From positions 54,884,338-54,948,337 of the forward strand of contig NW_019211455.1 in assembly GCF_002443255.2 (NCBI RefSeq): a stretch of 64,000 bases of DNA. Direction: 5' to 3'. Within the stretch, counting starts at the first letter, position 1. Each line of letters begins with the position of its first letter. Below the pieces are notes generated by a model. That model did no database searches and was not told the origin of the DNA. It saw nothing but the letters and a program-made list of their open reading frames with translations. Below, piece by piece: positions 25,301 to 36,200 of this stretch. The position numbers were made by a program, and so were the translations under genes. Source of the DNA: Varroa destructor. Lineage: Eukaryota > Arthropoda > Arachnida > Mesostigmata > Varroidae.

Positions 25301-26564
25301 CATAGCACAAACGTGCTAGTGAACCCATATTCTGCAATTAAACTGCCTGAAACGAACCAAAGTCGTCGTCCACACCACCCTCAAAATGACTAATCACCCT
25401 AAACCCTCACGGCTGGCTACCGAAGCTGTCACTGTTTTTATACAGCGATACATGTTCCAGTGTACAAATGAATTGATCTAAACAATTCTATAGTAATAAC
25501 ATACGCTGTTCGTGATTAACGCGGATGATTCCTGAATCTACCGGATCATTGTAGTTGATCAGACGTAGTGATAGTGGACGCTTGCAACGTAGTTTATCTG
25601 GACACTGGCGCTCTGGCAGATTCGTTGTATTGATCCAAATCGGTGACTGGTTCTTCCCCCCACAATGATTTGGAGGGTCAAATTTTTCTTCGATGATGCG
25701 ATTCCAATGATTTGGGCCCTTTCCTCTTTTCCCATCGTACGACCACGCATTGTAGTCTCAATCGAAAAATAAAAATTACAGAAACATAAATGGTACGAAA
25801 TACGAATAGTTTATGTTACTTAACACGAGATTTGAATTAATGGCGATTAGAACGAGAACTAGGATGTGCTTAAGCTGGGTACGTTCTTATTTTCGGATTT
25901 ACGACTTTTTTCGAAATAGCGTTTGGTGGTCATTTAGTTCAAGGAAAAAAATGAATCCAACTCCCATGTTTGACCTTCGGCGAACAGACGGAGGTGGGGG
26001 CATCAATGAGTGACATACGATGTTGAGCAGCATTTGTCGTTTAGCAATGGAACGTGCAAGCTAGTTTGCGGTTGTTCGAGATCGCTGTAATGGGGCACAC
26101 TTAGAAGCCAACATCTTCGAACATATTCTTTAATGGTAGAACGAGTATCTTCGGCAAAGGCTAGAACGAAATCATTTGTCTTGTAGTATGAAACCATCTT
26201 CTTTTCCGGTTCGCTATGCGGTATTAAACTGTTACGAAAGAGGCTCGAATTTACCTATTACTCTAACCGAGAATTGCCGCTTGCTTACAATGACATCGTA
26301 GCACTTAACGACATTTCGTAAAATTTCGGCCGGACTTTCGTTACGGCTTGTCGCGTGCAGCCCAGATGGTTTCATAGCAGTTCTATCGTGCAATACTATA
26401 ACCTTACTGTAGGCGGAAACCGTTCCTCGATCCCAGACGACGATAACATAGAATACAAGGAAAAACATGACGGTGACAAAGAAGAAGCCCACGAGCGTCG
26501 TGGCAGCATCTTTTCGCAGAAATATAACCGGATCATCGAGTTGTGCGTCAAAATCGGAAGACAT
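22201..26564 (-). CDS. Carbonic anhydrase-related protein (CA10/CA11-like), membrane-anchored, seven exons
   Basis: Exons on the minus strand: 26564-26255, 25756-25505, 25010-24868, 24424-24347, 24030-23900, 22990-22867 and 22347-22201, joined in phase to 394 residues. Residues 22-44 form one strongly hydrophobic segment after a short acidic start, with no cleavage site visible, so a type II anchor is inferred. The carbonic anhydrase fold covers about 104-381: WSYDG and HW near 108-121, CGGKNQSPI (135-143), LQEIYFRFG (209-217), EHSLD, VQFVHY (236-241), YQGSLTMPPC (318-327), CRPLQPVNNR (364-373). Zinc ligands 1 and 2 are Tyr213 and Arg215; only the third, His240, remains, and the catalytic threonine position is Met324, so it should not hydrate CO2. 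Cys135 and Cys327 fit the extracellular disulfide of the family. The YQGSLTMPPC and QPVNNR blocks are closest to CA10/CA11, which in vertebrates bind neurexins; that role here is inference. Confidence 0.93.
22867..22990 (-). CDS. Carbonic anhydrase-related protein exon 6
   Basis: Residues 305-346 with YITYQGSLTMPPCTENVRWY, the substrate-pocket signature (Met replaces the catalytic Thr), then PVEISLTQ. It completes the split Ala codon of exon 5. Confidence 0.94.
23900..24030 (-). CDS. Carbonic anhydrase-related protein exon 5
   Basis: Residues 262-304 plus two bases: the variable helix-loop segment (NTNLQNFLKMF, then LRLANILPK corresponding to the family's L..LLP). Acceptor CTGCGCAG, donor GTGAGT. 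Confidence 0.88.
24347..24424 (-). CDS. Carbonic anhydrase-related protein exon 4
   Basis: Residues 236-261, VQFVHYRL then SIVVLAAFFQ, the strand holding the third zinc histidine and the following V.. .FVQ-type strand. Phase 0 at both ends; donor GTAAGT. Confidence 0.92.
24868..25010 (-). CDS. Carbonic anhydrase-related protein exon 3
   Basis: Residues 188-235. LQEIYFRFG occupies the place of the QFHFHWG zinc-ligand strand; TEHSLDNELFALE matches the GSEHTVDGK..P.E block. The frame used here is not the longest open frame of the locus; it was found by alignment. Confidence 0.91.
25505..25756 (-). CDS. Carbonic anhydrase-related protein exon 2
   Basis: Residues 104-187 plus one base; starts DYNAWSYDGKRGKGPNHW and includes CGGKNQSPI. 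Two further cysteines (155, 161) lie in an inserted loop after NTTN, a possible glycosylation site. Donor GTATGT is preferred over GTAGAT further inside because only it fits exon 3. Confidence 0.9.
26255..26564 (-). CDS. Carbonic anhydrase-related protein exon 1 (anchor)
   Basis: Residues 1-103 plus one base. The start is the first ATG of the open frame; the frame continues upstream without another Met. It encodes the transmembrane segment and a linker with one Cys (88) before the enzyme-like domain. Donor GTAAAT. Confidence 0.88.
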
Positions 26565-28977
26565 CGTCGTTACGCGTAACGAGCGCTTATCGGCCGCTTT
26601 GTAGAGCGTCAATTTTAGGAACACAGGCAATTATTCGCTTTGTTGTTGATTCATGCCTTGCCAATAACGTAATTGCACGACGGTTCGAGTAAATGATGAA
26701 GTGTCATCAGCTTTTGAAGCTCTAGAGATAACTTAGCGTGCGTATAGACGATTGTACGGACAAAACGTGTTCGTGAAATCGTATGTACGCCTCGTTCCCA
26801 TTTTTAATACGGAACTATCTCATAAAAATAATCTAACCCGAGAAGCCTTAGCTCGTATAAAGCCAATACCATCTAAGACGTCTTATTACGTCACGCGTCG
26901 CTCTATCTAGTGATGTATCACGATTGAGGTTCGAGCAATAGTGAAGCTGATCTAGTTTTCTTGCCACTGTATGTTTAAACTAAAGCTGGCTCTAGAGGTA
27001 CAACGGCTAGGCAGTTGGAACAATATTATTCTCGTTACTATCAGCAATTCGATTTTATAATAATGCATTGAGGGAATGGTACCGTGAAGTGTCGCATCAT
27101 TCTCGTAACCAAGCCTCGTACTAATTTGAGAGCTACTGCTTTAACGAACTATTCGAGAACTGATCCATATTGATTCCGCAAAGTATATAACGTGAATGTG
27201 GCACTGTTTTCTAAGTATTTTAGTTTATCGTATAAAACAATAGTCAACCGCAACCGTGGAATGAGACCATTTATTTGGAAAATTATATGAATAAAGCATA
27301 TAAACGATTCTAGTCGAAATAAACTTACAGTTGTATAAGGGCAAAAAATAATAAGCAGTTATATATATATATGTGCGGGTGGGCCCTTGGCCCCCACTAA
27401 TGTACGACAAAATTTGCTTGAATAAACGACGTTCCTATCGTTTCAGCTGTTCTATCAGAATTTAATTGATTTGTTTTTCTTGAGTGCTGAGGCGCGTCGC
27501 CCTATTAACGGGCTTCTCACCTTGTTTTCACTCACCGAATCTCTTTCTTCGTCACATAGAAGGTATCTCGACCTTTAGGTCATTTTATAGCGTTTCGGTC
27601 GCCGATGTGTGAAACTTATGTATCTCTCATATATGGTAGTAGCAGTTCAATTGTACCTATTGTTTATGTAATGGGAAAATATGCTTCCAGAAAAATCTAC
27701 AAGAGCAGCTGTATTTTTTCTCTTGAGAATGAATGTTTATGCGAAGTTAGCGGGACCTCTGTGCGCGTTTATAAGAATAAGTACATGTTCAACTTCTTTT
27801 TTAATCAGTAATAATGAAAATGAGTATATTCACTTTGTTAAGTGTTAGTAGGTATTGACTACATAGTTCAGTAATAACTATATGAAATATTACTGCATAT
27901 ACGATGGAATGATACGCGTAGGACCATATATATAAAGTGGTCTAACTTTGGAACCGACCGGAAGCAATACTTAACAGCTTGAGCACCAAGCATAAAGCTC
28001 GAGGTATCAATTGTGGTGTCGCCGTAATGCACTAGCACTACAGCATGAGCGCATCATTCAGCCCGGAAAGGTTGATTGAGCATTTCTAGTCGAAAAGAAG
28101 CTCGTCCAAGCTTCCTAGTCCAGATTTGTATTGGGTCCGATGATCAGGCTGTCAGACGACCGCCTTAACATAACTCCGTCTTGGTCAAAAGCGGACCACT
28201 GAAAACCATGTGTGGATTAGTATTTTCGAGTCGGTCATTTGTTATGAAGCGTAAGCGAAACGCCAGACTAGCCCAAATACAACCTAAAGAAAGTGGCTAC
28301 GTCGTTTATTTGCCTGAAGCTTTCCACATTCGCGTACAGCCGGGGTTGTGGTTTTAGAAATGTTTTTATAACCAGAAAAAAGCCATGTACACCAAGTAAA
28401 AACATGTAGAACTTTTAGAAAAGAACACTTGTTCCATTTACTGTCGGGCCAGCTTGTAGCATCGCTAGCTCTCTAGATTGGTTACCAAATGAAGCTGTGG
28501 CCAAAAAAAAAAAAACGTGAAACAATCAACAGATCCGCAAAGTACATGCCGTTTTAAAATAGACTGTACTATACCTAAAAGACCGTCCGTGTGCTACATC
28601 GATAATCCATAGCTCTATATTTCAGCGAAGATCTCTTCAGTGGATTGGCGATGCGCGTACCTTTCCAAATAAATAGATACATTGTCAGTACTTATCGAAG
28701 AGTTTTCTCTAGGTGTAGGATATGTTTATACACATTATCATTCCAGACACGGTCAGAGGATTATGAACAAGCTAATCTCTAAATATACGCAGTACAGTGT
28801 ATGCATGTCCTCAGCTGAGTTCTGCCATCGAAAAGAACAAATAACGCGCAAACCCAAACAGTTACGATGGTGCTGTGCCAGAGGGAGTGCTAAGTTTCAT
28901 TCATGGCATTTAGCTATCGATTTGGTAAGATGAGCTGGTAAAATGTCAATGATCTTCAATGACAACAAGGTAGACGA
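26565..28977. other. Intergenic; no gene seen
   Basis: About 2.4 kb between the carbonic anhydrase-related start and the CRAL-TRIO stop. It contains a short TATATATATATA run near 27361-27372. The open frames are short and unrecognised. Confidence 0.6.
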
Positions 28978-29149
28978 CTACTTGGCAGCATTGTCTGTTT
29001 GGACTCCATAGTAACTTCGAGTCACAAACCAATCATGGTATTGTGACATTTTATCGAATGTGGGTTTACTTGAAAATGGGCCACTAGTCGAAGTAGATGA
29101 ATATTCTTCGGGAAGAATGGAACCGTCGATATACTTATCGAGATTAGCA
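28978..29149 (-). CDS. CRAL-TRIO protein coding exon 5 and stop
   Basis: Residues 227-283 and the stop: LDKYIDGSILPEEY, then a Ser/Thr-rich tail with YHDWFVTRSYYGV. The open frame extends 5' to a Met and looks like a signal peptide, but the TTTGTTTAG acceptor inside it and the fit with exon 4 show that this part is intron. Confidence 0.9.
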
Positions 29150-32100
29150 CTAAACAAAACGAAAAACGTCAGTAAACAACGGGTTAGCGACATACGAAAA
29201 AGGCTTGTAGCTCGTATAGTGAACGTAGTTAGGCATATAGAACGGTTAAGTCAGTTGAAATGATATAAATATGTCTGCTTGACTTTTTTTTTTGCCTGAC
29301 CGTTCCCTTCTGAATGTTTGGGGGCAACGATTCGAAGCATTCAGTATTTTCCTATACTAGGTGCACATAAGCGCTGACTTTATGGCTAGGTAAAAGAATG
29401 AAAAGAAAGTAGTCACCTCGAGGAGTGGACATGTAACCGCGCCCGCATCTTGGGCGTTAGGAAATTCCTGAAGAGGTTTAGCACGAATCTGAACGCCGCG
29501 GGACATGAAAGCACGTGGATTGCCCGAAGTCGCATAGGGTATGAGCCATTGACGCAACTGAGCAGATACTGCATCGGGGGGTCACAATAACGATTCATAC
29601 GTTAGTTTGACATTACACATACTATGGTTAGTATCAAAAATAATAACATTTTTTCTTAATTTTTACCTTTCAAAGTACTCGTGGTGCCATCGGTATAGCG
29701 AGGTCGCCCTCCACTGTGGCAGCGTGGCATTTCTCCCATAGTTGGAAAAGCGTTACTTTAATGGAAATAATGTTCTTATTTTGGTCGTTGTAGATAAACG
29801 ATTGCACGCGGAAAAAATTCAAACTTTACCTGGAGAGCTCGCTTGTACCTGTACTGTACCTGTAATATCGTTGTTTTTTGGTATAAAAAAACCACTAAAG
29901 TTGACAAGCGTGCATACAGAATAGATTTAAGAATAGACTTAAGGACAGGGAACGAAACCTATGTTCAAAACCGAGCATGGAGATGCTTCATTTCGCACTG
30001 GGAACCAGCTGCCTAAAGATCTACTTGTGGCAGCATCCGACCTAAGGCATTCAGATAAAGATTAAAAGGTAAACTGCCAATAATACAGGTCTACCTATAA
30101 AAACTTGTAAAGGTACATGTAATTCTATTTATGGAATTCACATCAGCGATCACAGGACGCACAACGAAAGCGCTCTTATATTCTCCACTAAAATGCGACA
30201 GACTTTCATCGGCTATCAAATAAGCAAAAGAGCAATTTTCGCGAAGCATTTGTCAAGACGTAGCAATCGACTATTATACTAATTATAATACTGGTAAATT
30301 CGTTCGGGACGGCCGCGATTCGGGCAATTTTCCATGCGTTCATCAACGTTTTAAAGGTCAAAATTACGATTTAGCAAGAATCACGCAGCCTATCGGCTGG
30401 TCCTTAGGAGCCACGTATGTCTGAAGGTTGGTTTCAATTCAGTTGATTCAGAAGTCTAAATGGTAGCGATAAGTGATGGGCAACAACAAAAGTAGATCTG
30501 CGTACGCTGGACAAACAATGGAAGTCTTTCAAATGAAAAATGTGTACCCCACACTGATTGTTCGCTTCTTATAAAAGCACTAATATATTTAGAGTAAAAT
30601 TTACTTCCACTATCGATATAAATGTACGACTCAATTGAATATCTGATATGTACTACCATGAAAGCATGACAGTTGAACCGCTATATGGGAGAATTTTAGC
30701 GAGTTGTAACAAACGCTAAAAAGTAGACACGCACAAATTTACTACCAAAGGGTTCTATAATTTTAACCCAATTCATATAAGTGATTTTATCGGCCAACGA
30801 TTTTTACCACCCGCGTGGATACCCACAGCCCCAATACAGGACAAAATATAATGATTAATATTAAGCATAGGTAAATTTACATTGGGAAATTGATACTCGC
30901 AAAAATACGAACGAAGGTTATGGAGGTATAACCTTTTGCTTGATTCGAATTTTTTTGTCTTAACCTCTGGTTTTCAACAACCTCAGATCAGATCAGATCA
31001 AAGCTCTGTTTGTTGAGGCTTTATGTATTCGAATGCTGGCTTGAGCTAGACTATCATGAGAAAATATATATGTGTATGTATATATGTGTGAAAATATATA
31101 GGTATATAGAAATCAAACAAGTTGATCGGGTGAGCGTACTAAGCATGCACTTTTAAACAGAAATATGTGTACGAATCAATGGTCTAGCAAGAGTTCGAGC
31201 CACGGCAGTGGACATGCTTACCCTGAACACCGCCATGTCACAGAACGGTAAATGTCTTATACCGAAGCCGGAACAATCAAAGACAACGGTGAGGCCCTGA
31301 AGCTGGACTATTGGATCTCGCATAGCTGCTTCCACAACATAGAAACCAAAAAAGAGCATATCCGCTAATACAGCCTTTGTATTGATCTTGTCCCAGTCAC
31401 CCTGTCGAAATACTGACGCGTGCGGCGTTGGAAAACAACAGAAATTTCCTGCATTAATGATACTGATTAAGCAGACAGTGTTTCTAAACTCATTTATATA
31501 ATTATGAATTTAAGGACAGAAGCCTCCTTGGGAGGAACTCAAACTCCCATGATTCTCTAAGCAACATAATAAAGCCGTTGAATGAAAACGGTTTGCGGTG
31601 AGTGCAAAAATCAATATTCAGCACAGTTTACGATATCATTAGTGGAACACGCAGATAATTAGATCATATAATTCAAGCATTTCTACACAAGGCGTGCGTA
31701 GATACATCTTGCTGCATATATGCATATATATATATGGATACATCTCCTAATGAAAATATTCCTGACACCACTTTATTCCCTGCTAATTTATGAACGTTGA
31801 CAACTACATACTAAGCACGGAAGAACCGTCCCAATTTTTTCGATCCAGAATCATAATACTCTTCAGCGGCACATAGAATTCGGTGTCTTTTGGTCCTTTG
31901 CCCCGTGGGGCAACCTTATGAGGCAAACTGGCCCGATTGAGGTAGTAACCGTTAAGCATTCTAAAAGCTTTTGCAACGTCATACTTGCTTGTGCGAATGA
32001 ACCGTGCTAGGAAATCGTCGTCTTTCTCGTACACGATATTTTTCAGGCCCTTTTCGGCGATGTTTTCCTTCAATGCATTGATTGCATTACGGAGTTCCTG

Positions 32101-33222
32101 AAATATCAGCACACAGATAACCCAGGTAGTAAAGTCAGTTCGGATAATATATAATATCAGGCTTGATTTTTTTATCACGGCAACTTGGTAATCATCTTAC
32201 TAGGTTCTTAATAGAAATAAAATAAGCTTTTATCTAAAAATGGTAATACAATTCGAACCGTCGTTTCGCCTCTGATACGAAATGTTCCCTTAAATGAAAA
32301 TTATCAATCGCGTGTTTTAGATGTGGGGCATCTGCCCTGCTACGGCAAACGGTAAAAACTATTTTACTTATTACATATGTGGCATAAATTTATAGTGCTC
32401 ATGGATTTTTTTCTATGGAATTTTATTCTAATAGACATTTGTTCTCATAGTGAATCGTTTTTTGGCTTGATCATAGCTTCGTTCGAAATGACCGTCATTG
32501 ACAGTCACTAACATATACGCCGATAATGTCACCAAGTAAGTGATGATCTATTTCTATTCGTTGCAATTTAAGGAACTTTGCGCATATTTCAAGGTGAACC
32601 TTGTAATATGGCCTGTGTAACGCGGTCATGCTTTGCCAAGGTTTTACTTTCATGTAATACTTGTTGTGTCGGGGGGGGGCGGGGGGGGGCACATGCGTAC
32701 TTTATGGAACATTTGAATTTGCTGAATTCGAAAAGTAGGCCGTTCCTGATACCCCTTTCGTTGCTATTAAAGGCAAAACTAGGTTCATTCAACAAAGCAA
32801 GAAACGAGTATAGGGATCTGTCTTAAAGAAATGTAACTTTTCCGGACATGCTTTCCAGTCCTTATTAGAGGTGATAGGACAAATGGACTGTTGTGGTGAA
32901 GCCTGTTTTTCAGATGGTGAACACATAATGTCGTCAGGAACAGACGTCCGCCATAAACTGGAAGCGAAATATCCATATAAGCTTAGTATACGCATGATTT
33001 GGTCGCATATGGGCTCGCTAATTTTTTTAAATAGGTTTCAAGTGCGCTAGGGACGTGAGAGCATTTCAAAACCTCGTACAGATTGCAAGTAACTGAAATC
33101 CTATATTGGTCTGATCGCTGTTGATTAATGATTGTAGTATCCAAGCAATAACCTTCCAACATGCTTCTTACCTCTTCAGTTTCACCATGCAATTCAAGTG
33201 CCAGGGCCTGCCAGTCGTCCAT
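28978..33222 (-). CDS. CRAL-TRIO lipid-transfer protein (TTPA/clavesin type), five coding exons
   Basis: Cytosolic carrier of a hydrophobic ligand, such as tocopherol, retinoid or phosphoinositide in family members; the ligand here is unknown. Exons on the minus strand: 33222-33172, 32097-31812, 31412-31222, 29568-29417 and 29149-28978, joined in phase to 283 residues (human TTPA has 278). Residues about 18-70 form the helical CRAL-TRIO N domain (DDDFLARFIRTSKYDVAKAF). Residues about 90-245 form the lipid-binding domain: DRKNWDGSSVL, FRQGDWD, VQLQGLTVVFDCSGFG, SYPMRLRAIHVLSCPAAF, FLTPKMRARLHVH, and SILPEEY near the end. The start is the Met of MDDWQ, just inside an exon whose acceptor (33226-33225) implies an upstream non-coding exon. 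The Gly-Gly that usually follows LP.EY is replaced by Ser-Ser. It lies upstream of the carbonic anhydrase-related gene on the same strand. Confidence 0.93.
29417..29568 (-). CDS. CRAL-TRIO protein coding exon 4
   Basis: Residues 177-226 plus two bases, SYPMRLRAIHVLSCPAAF then FLTPKMRARLHVHSS, matching the YP.R....H..N.P..F and PFL..K...R...H block. The frame differs from that of another open frame on the same strand here, which is a shadow. Confidence 0.92.
30985..31000. repeat. Short GATCA tandem repeat
   Basis: Three consecutive copies of AGATC within intron 3 of the CRAL-TRIO gene. Confidence 0.8.
31222..31412 (-). CDS. CRAL-TRIO protein coding exon 3
   Basis: Residues 113-176, IFRQGDWDKI then VQLQGLTVVFDCSGFG, the Q.NG....D..G block of the family. 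The donor GTAAGC follows AGG in phase 0. Confidence 0.92.
31812..32097 (-). CDS. CRAL-TRIO protein coding exon 2
   Basis: Residues 18-112 plus one base: the whole CRAL-TRIO N-terminal helical domain and the first strand of the lipid-binding fold. Acceptor ATATTTCAG, donor GTATGT. Confidence 0.92.
32671..32689. repeat. Two G9 runs separated by one C
   Basis: Two nine-base G runs with a single C between them on the plus strand, inside intron 1 of the CRAL-TRIO gene. In the transcript the strand is C-rich. Confidence 0.9.
33172..33222 (-). CDS. CRAL-TRIO protein coding exon 1
   Basis: Residues 1-17 (MDDWQALALELHGETEE), two bases after a strong TTTTTTCAG acceptor. Phase 0 end with donor GTAAGA. 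Short, so the start is a little less certain than the rest. Confidence 0.82.
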
Positions 33223-33224
33223 AG

Positions 33225-36200
33225 CTGAAAAAATCAAAAACTAACCTCACACTCTGTAGTTCATATTATCATGCAACTTATATCAATTTTAATTTCTTCA
33301 TTTCGGTGCGACAATGTTGTTAAGAGTGATGGTATATGAATGATAGAAAGTTGGTTAAATAATAGATAATAACTATTTGGATTGATCCCGTCACACAATT
33401 CAAAATTAAACTGGCCCTTTACATGTCCGCGCACTCCTACACATGGAAGATTTGGAGGCAATTTTCATAGAGTAGTTAGTGTACGAAACTTAAATTCTGG
33501 AATATCGGAAGGCCGCCGATTGGCATCTTGAAGGTACCACTTAACCAATATAACTTCCAATACGTCAATAGGGAATTAATCGATATGGCGGACGAGATTC
33601 AACAGCGCTAACGAGCACTTTCTAGATACCTCGTGTTAATAAAAGTTGCATAGACCGTGTGATGCGTGATCGTGTTATTAACTTTGTTGGGTTAGCAAGA
33701 GCTAGTGATGTTATAGATTTTATATGAAATTACTTTTTTCCTTTAGATAATTCAGCTTTTGCTAAAGGTTGGACAGAGGCATCATTGGCGTAAAAAACGA
33801 AGCATGTGGTCTTGTGTCGTGACCTCATGAAGTACTTGGCTTTCGATTATCAAGGCTGGACAGCGTCGGTAGTAAGGGAACTATGGAAATACGAAGAAAC
33901 ATTATTTATTGTCAAATGCCGTAAGAAGTGAGGCTAATTACTTCTCCGGGCGATGAGAGTATCTTGCTTGTATGAGCCTTTCCGACATCGAGGATCGATT
34001 TCAGCATCAGTCATTCAATGCGTCTTCATCGCTGCCTACCGCGTCATACGGGTAGACTAAATGAATCAGCTTTAAACCAGGTCTGTAACAGTCCTAATCC
34101 ACATTAGCATCCAACCTTGTTGTCATGTGAACCAATTCGCAGATTGTCTACAGAACAACATTTATCCTATAATCATGTCCGTACTAAGTAATCAGTTGAG
34201 CGATAATACGTTCATTCGTTTTTCATAAATAATTCAATTAGTCACAAAACTGTCAAACAACTTACCAACCATTTCGTACGAACTTCACCCGTAAGCACTT
34301 ACATCAACCTACAGCACTTTCTCGAATCGTGTGGTGGGTCCTCAATCCTACGGTCTTTTAGGTGAAGCGATTTAACGCACTGAACAGTTCGGTTTTTATT
34401 CTAACATGAGTCCTCTTTCAAGAGCAGTCTTCGCTCTGATGCTCCGATGCTCAAGGTTTTTTTTTGTAGACGCGACGGGAAAGAGTGGCCGTCCGCCGGA
34501 GATGCAGAGAAACCCACTGTGTCCGATACGGCATAGTCGCCGCGCACGCCGCAATGTGCGACCCAACATTTTTCGTTCTCCTCGCCCATTTTTGTTGGTC
34601 CTCCCTTTCGTGGTAGTACGCTATAGCCATCTCGCACTGCTTCGGGCAATCAACGAGGCGCTAACAACGCCACGAGCCTCCTCACCCGTCAAGTAGTCGT
34701 TGCTCCGTTAGAGGCCTAGAACAACGTTCGTTAAGACCATGATGTAAGGGTCGAAAGACCATTTGACCATGCAGAGAGCCAATCTCTTAGACTAGAAAAG
34801 CTCGAGAGCATCATTACGATCGCAGCTATTTCCCCGTACCTAGAATGTTTCTTGGGAACGGTTCGGTGGTTCCGGTGCGGTCGACAGCGCTGCATATCGT
34901 CTTACCGATAAGCGATTTGTACGTAGTTGTGTATATACGTATATGAATGTTTACGTCAGCGAAGACAGTGGCGTGCAAAAGTACAATAACAGTATAAAGC
35001 TAAATGCACTAAACAGACGCTTGTTGTCGTGTAGCGATGAACCTGTTTAATGGAGAATTGCCCGTCATTGTCAGACATCAATCATAATTGATCATGATTT
35101 TCCAAGTGACGTTCAGATGATTGCTGGATGTGCTCTATATGCATATTCTGTCAATGCTCTTTTCAAACTCAGATGTAATAACAAGGATTTGTAAATGTGG
35201 AGAAGTAGAGGTCAGCAAGCATTTGGTGCTAAAAACAGCTGCCTCTCGATAGCGTAGTTATCCGAGATGGAAGTAAGTTTTTATGGTTTATGGTCAGACT
35301 ATTTGACACGGAGGACCCACATAAGAGTTAACAACCCGTTCAACTGTTTCAAAGAGAAGGAGGAAGGCAACAAATTAGGATTAAGTCCAATCGGTCGATA
35401 AATATTCAGCACAAGTTTGTTTCCTTTAATCATTATCTTATTGATAACTCTGACCTCAGCACCTCCAATCGACCAATTTTACAGTGCAACGATTATAGCA
35501 CTATTCTAAAAGTTAATATCTAGAAAGGAAAATGGTATTGCTAACTTTCTTATTTCGATATAGGCGACCTTTTTCAATTTGTCACTAAAAATTAAATCAA
35601 ATTTCGTCTTACTTTGACAGGCATGACATTCGTAGCTTTGTGTATGTTGATTTTATTATACCCTCCAGAGAAACGTGTCTACCTAATTCTGCCTAATGAC
35701 TACCTCGAATTGATTCTGTTCACAGGGCCTATTGAAAAGGACATCCCCAACAATTGGCATTAAGGGGTGCCGGTTTTTTTGCAGAGCACAAATAGTTCAA
35801 AATATAGCTATTCTTATAAAATTTCGTAGACAGGTTGAAAAATTTGGGGCCAGACATTTAGCATAATTAAGGGTCGCTGTCCGATTCTGTCAATGTTCAG
35901 AGTACAGCTGAAGTACCGTTGAAGGGTCCGCCGTTGGGCCTCAGTGATTCTAGCAGTCACGAGATTATCGAAGACCATTTGTTTCTTCAAGATTTAGCGC
36001 TGAGTACAAAACTAGGTCAGAGTAATATTCTTACATTTTAAATTAAAAATTAAAAAAAATTAAAAACTACGAAATTTTTAACGAAGCCTCAACATTGTCG
36101 GACAAGGTCCAACCGGGCCTAGATGCATGTCCCCATATCTAAACAGTGGAGAAAATAGACTGTGAACAGAAAAATTTTCATGATGTTAAATAACAAAGCA

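Noticed and set aside
26003..26197. Minus-strand open frame MVSYYKTNDF as an exon of the carbonic anhydrase-related gene
   Set aside because: No acceptor gives a phase that fits exon 1, and exon 1 joins perfectly to the exon at 25756, so this stretch is intron.
29150..29193. Signal peptide MSLTRCLLTFFVLF making a small secreted protein
   Set aside because: A good splice acceptor (TTTGTTTAG) lies inside it, and the downstream part is the C-terminal exon of the CRAL-TRIO gene in the correct phase.
29357..29557. Minus-strand frame MRQWLIPYATSGN as coding
   Set aside because: The neighbouring frame of the same DNA encodes the conserved CRAL-TRIO block SYPMRLRAIH and joins both flanking exons in phase.
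30100..30260. About 50-codon minus-strand open frame in the CRAL-TRIO intron as an extra exon
   Set aside because: It does not resemble the family, and exons 3 and 4 already join without a gap in the alignment.
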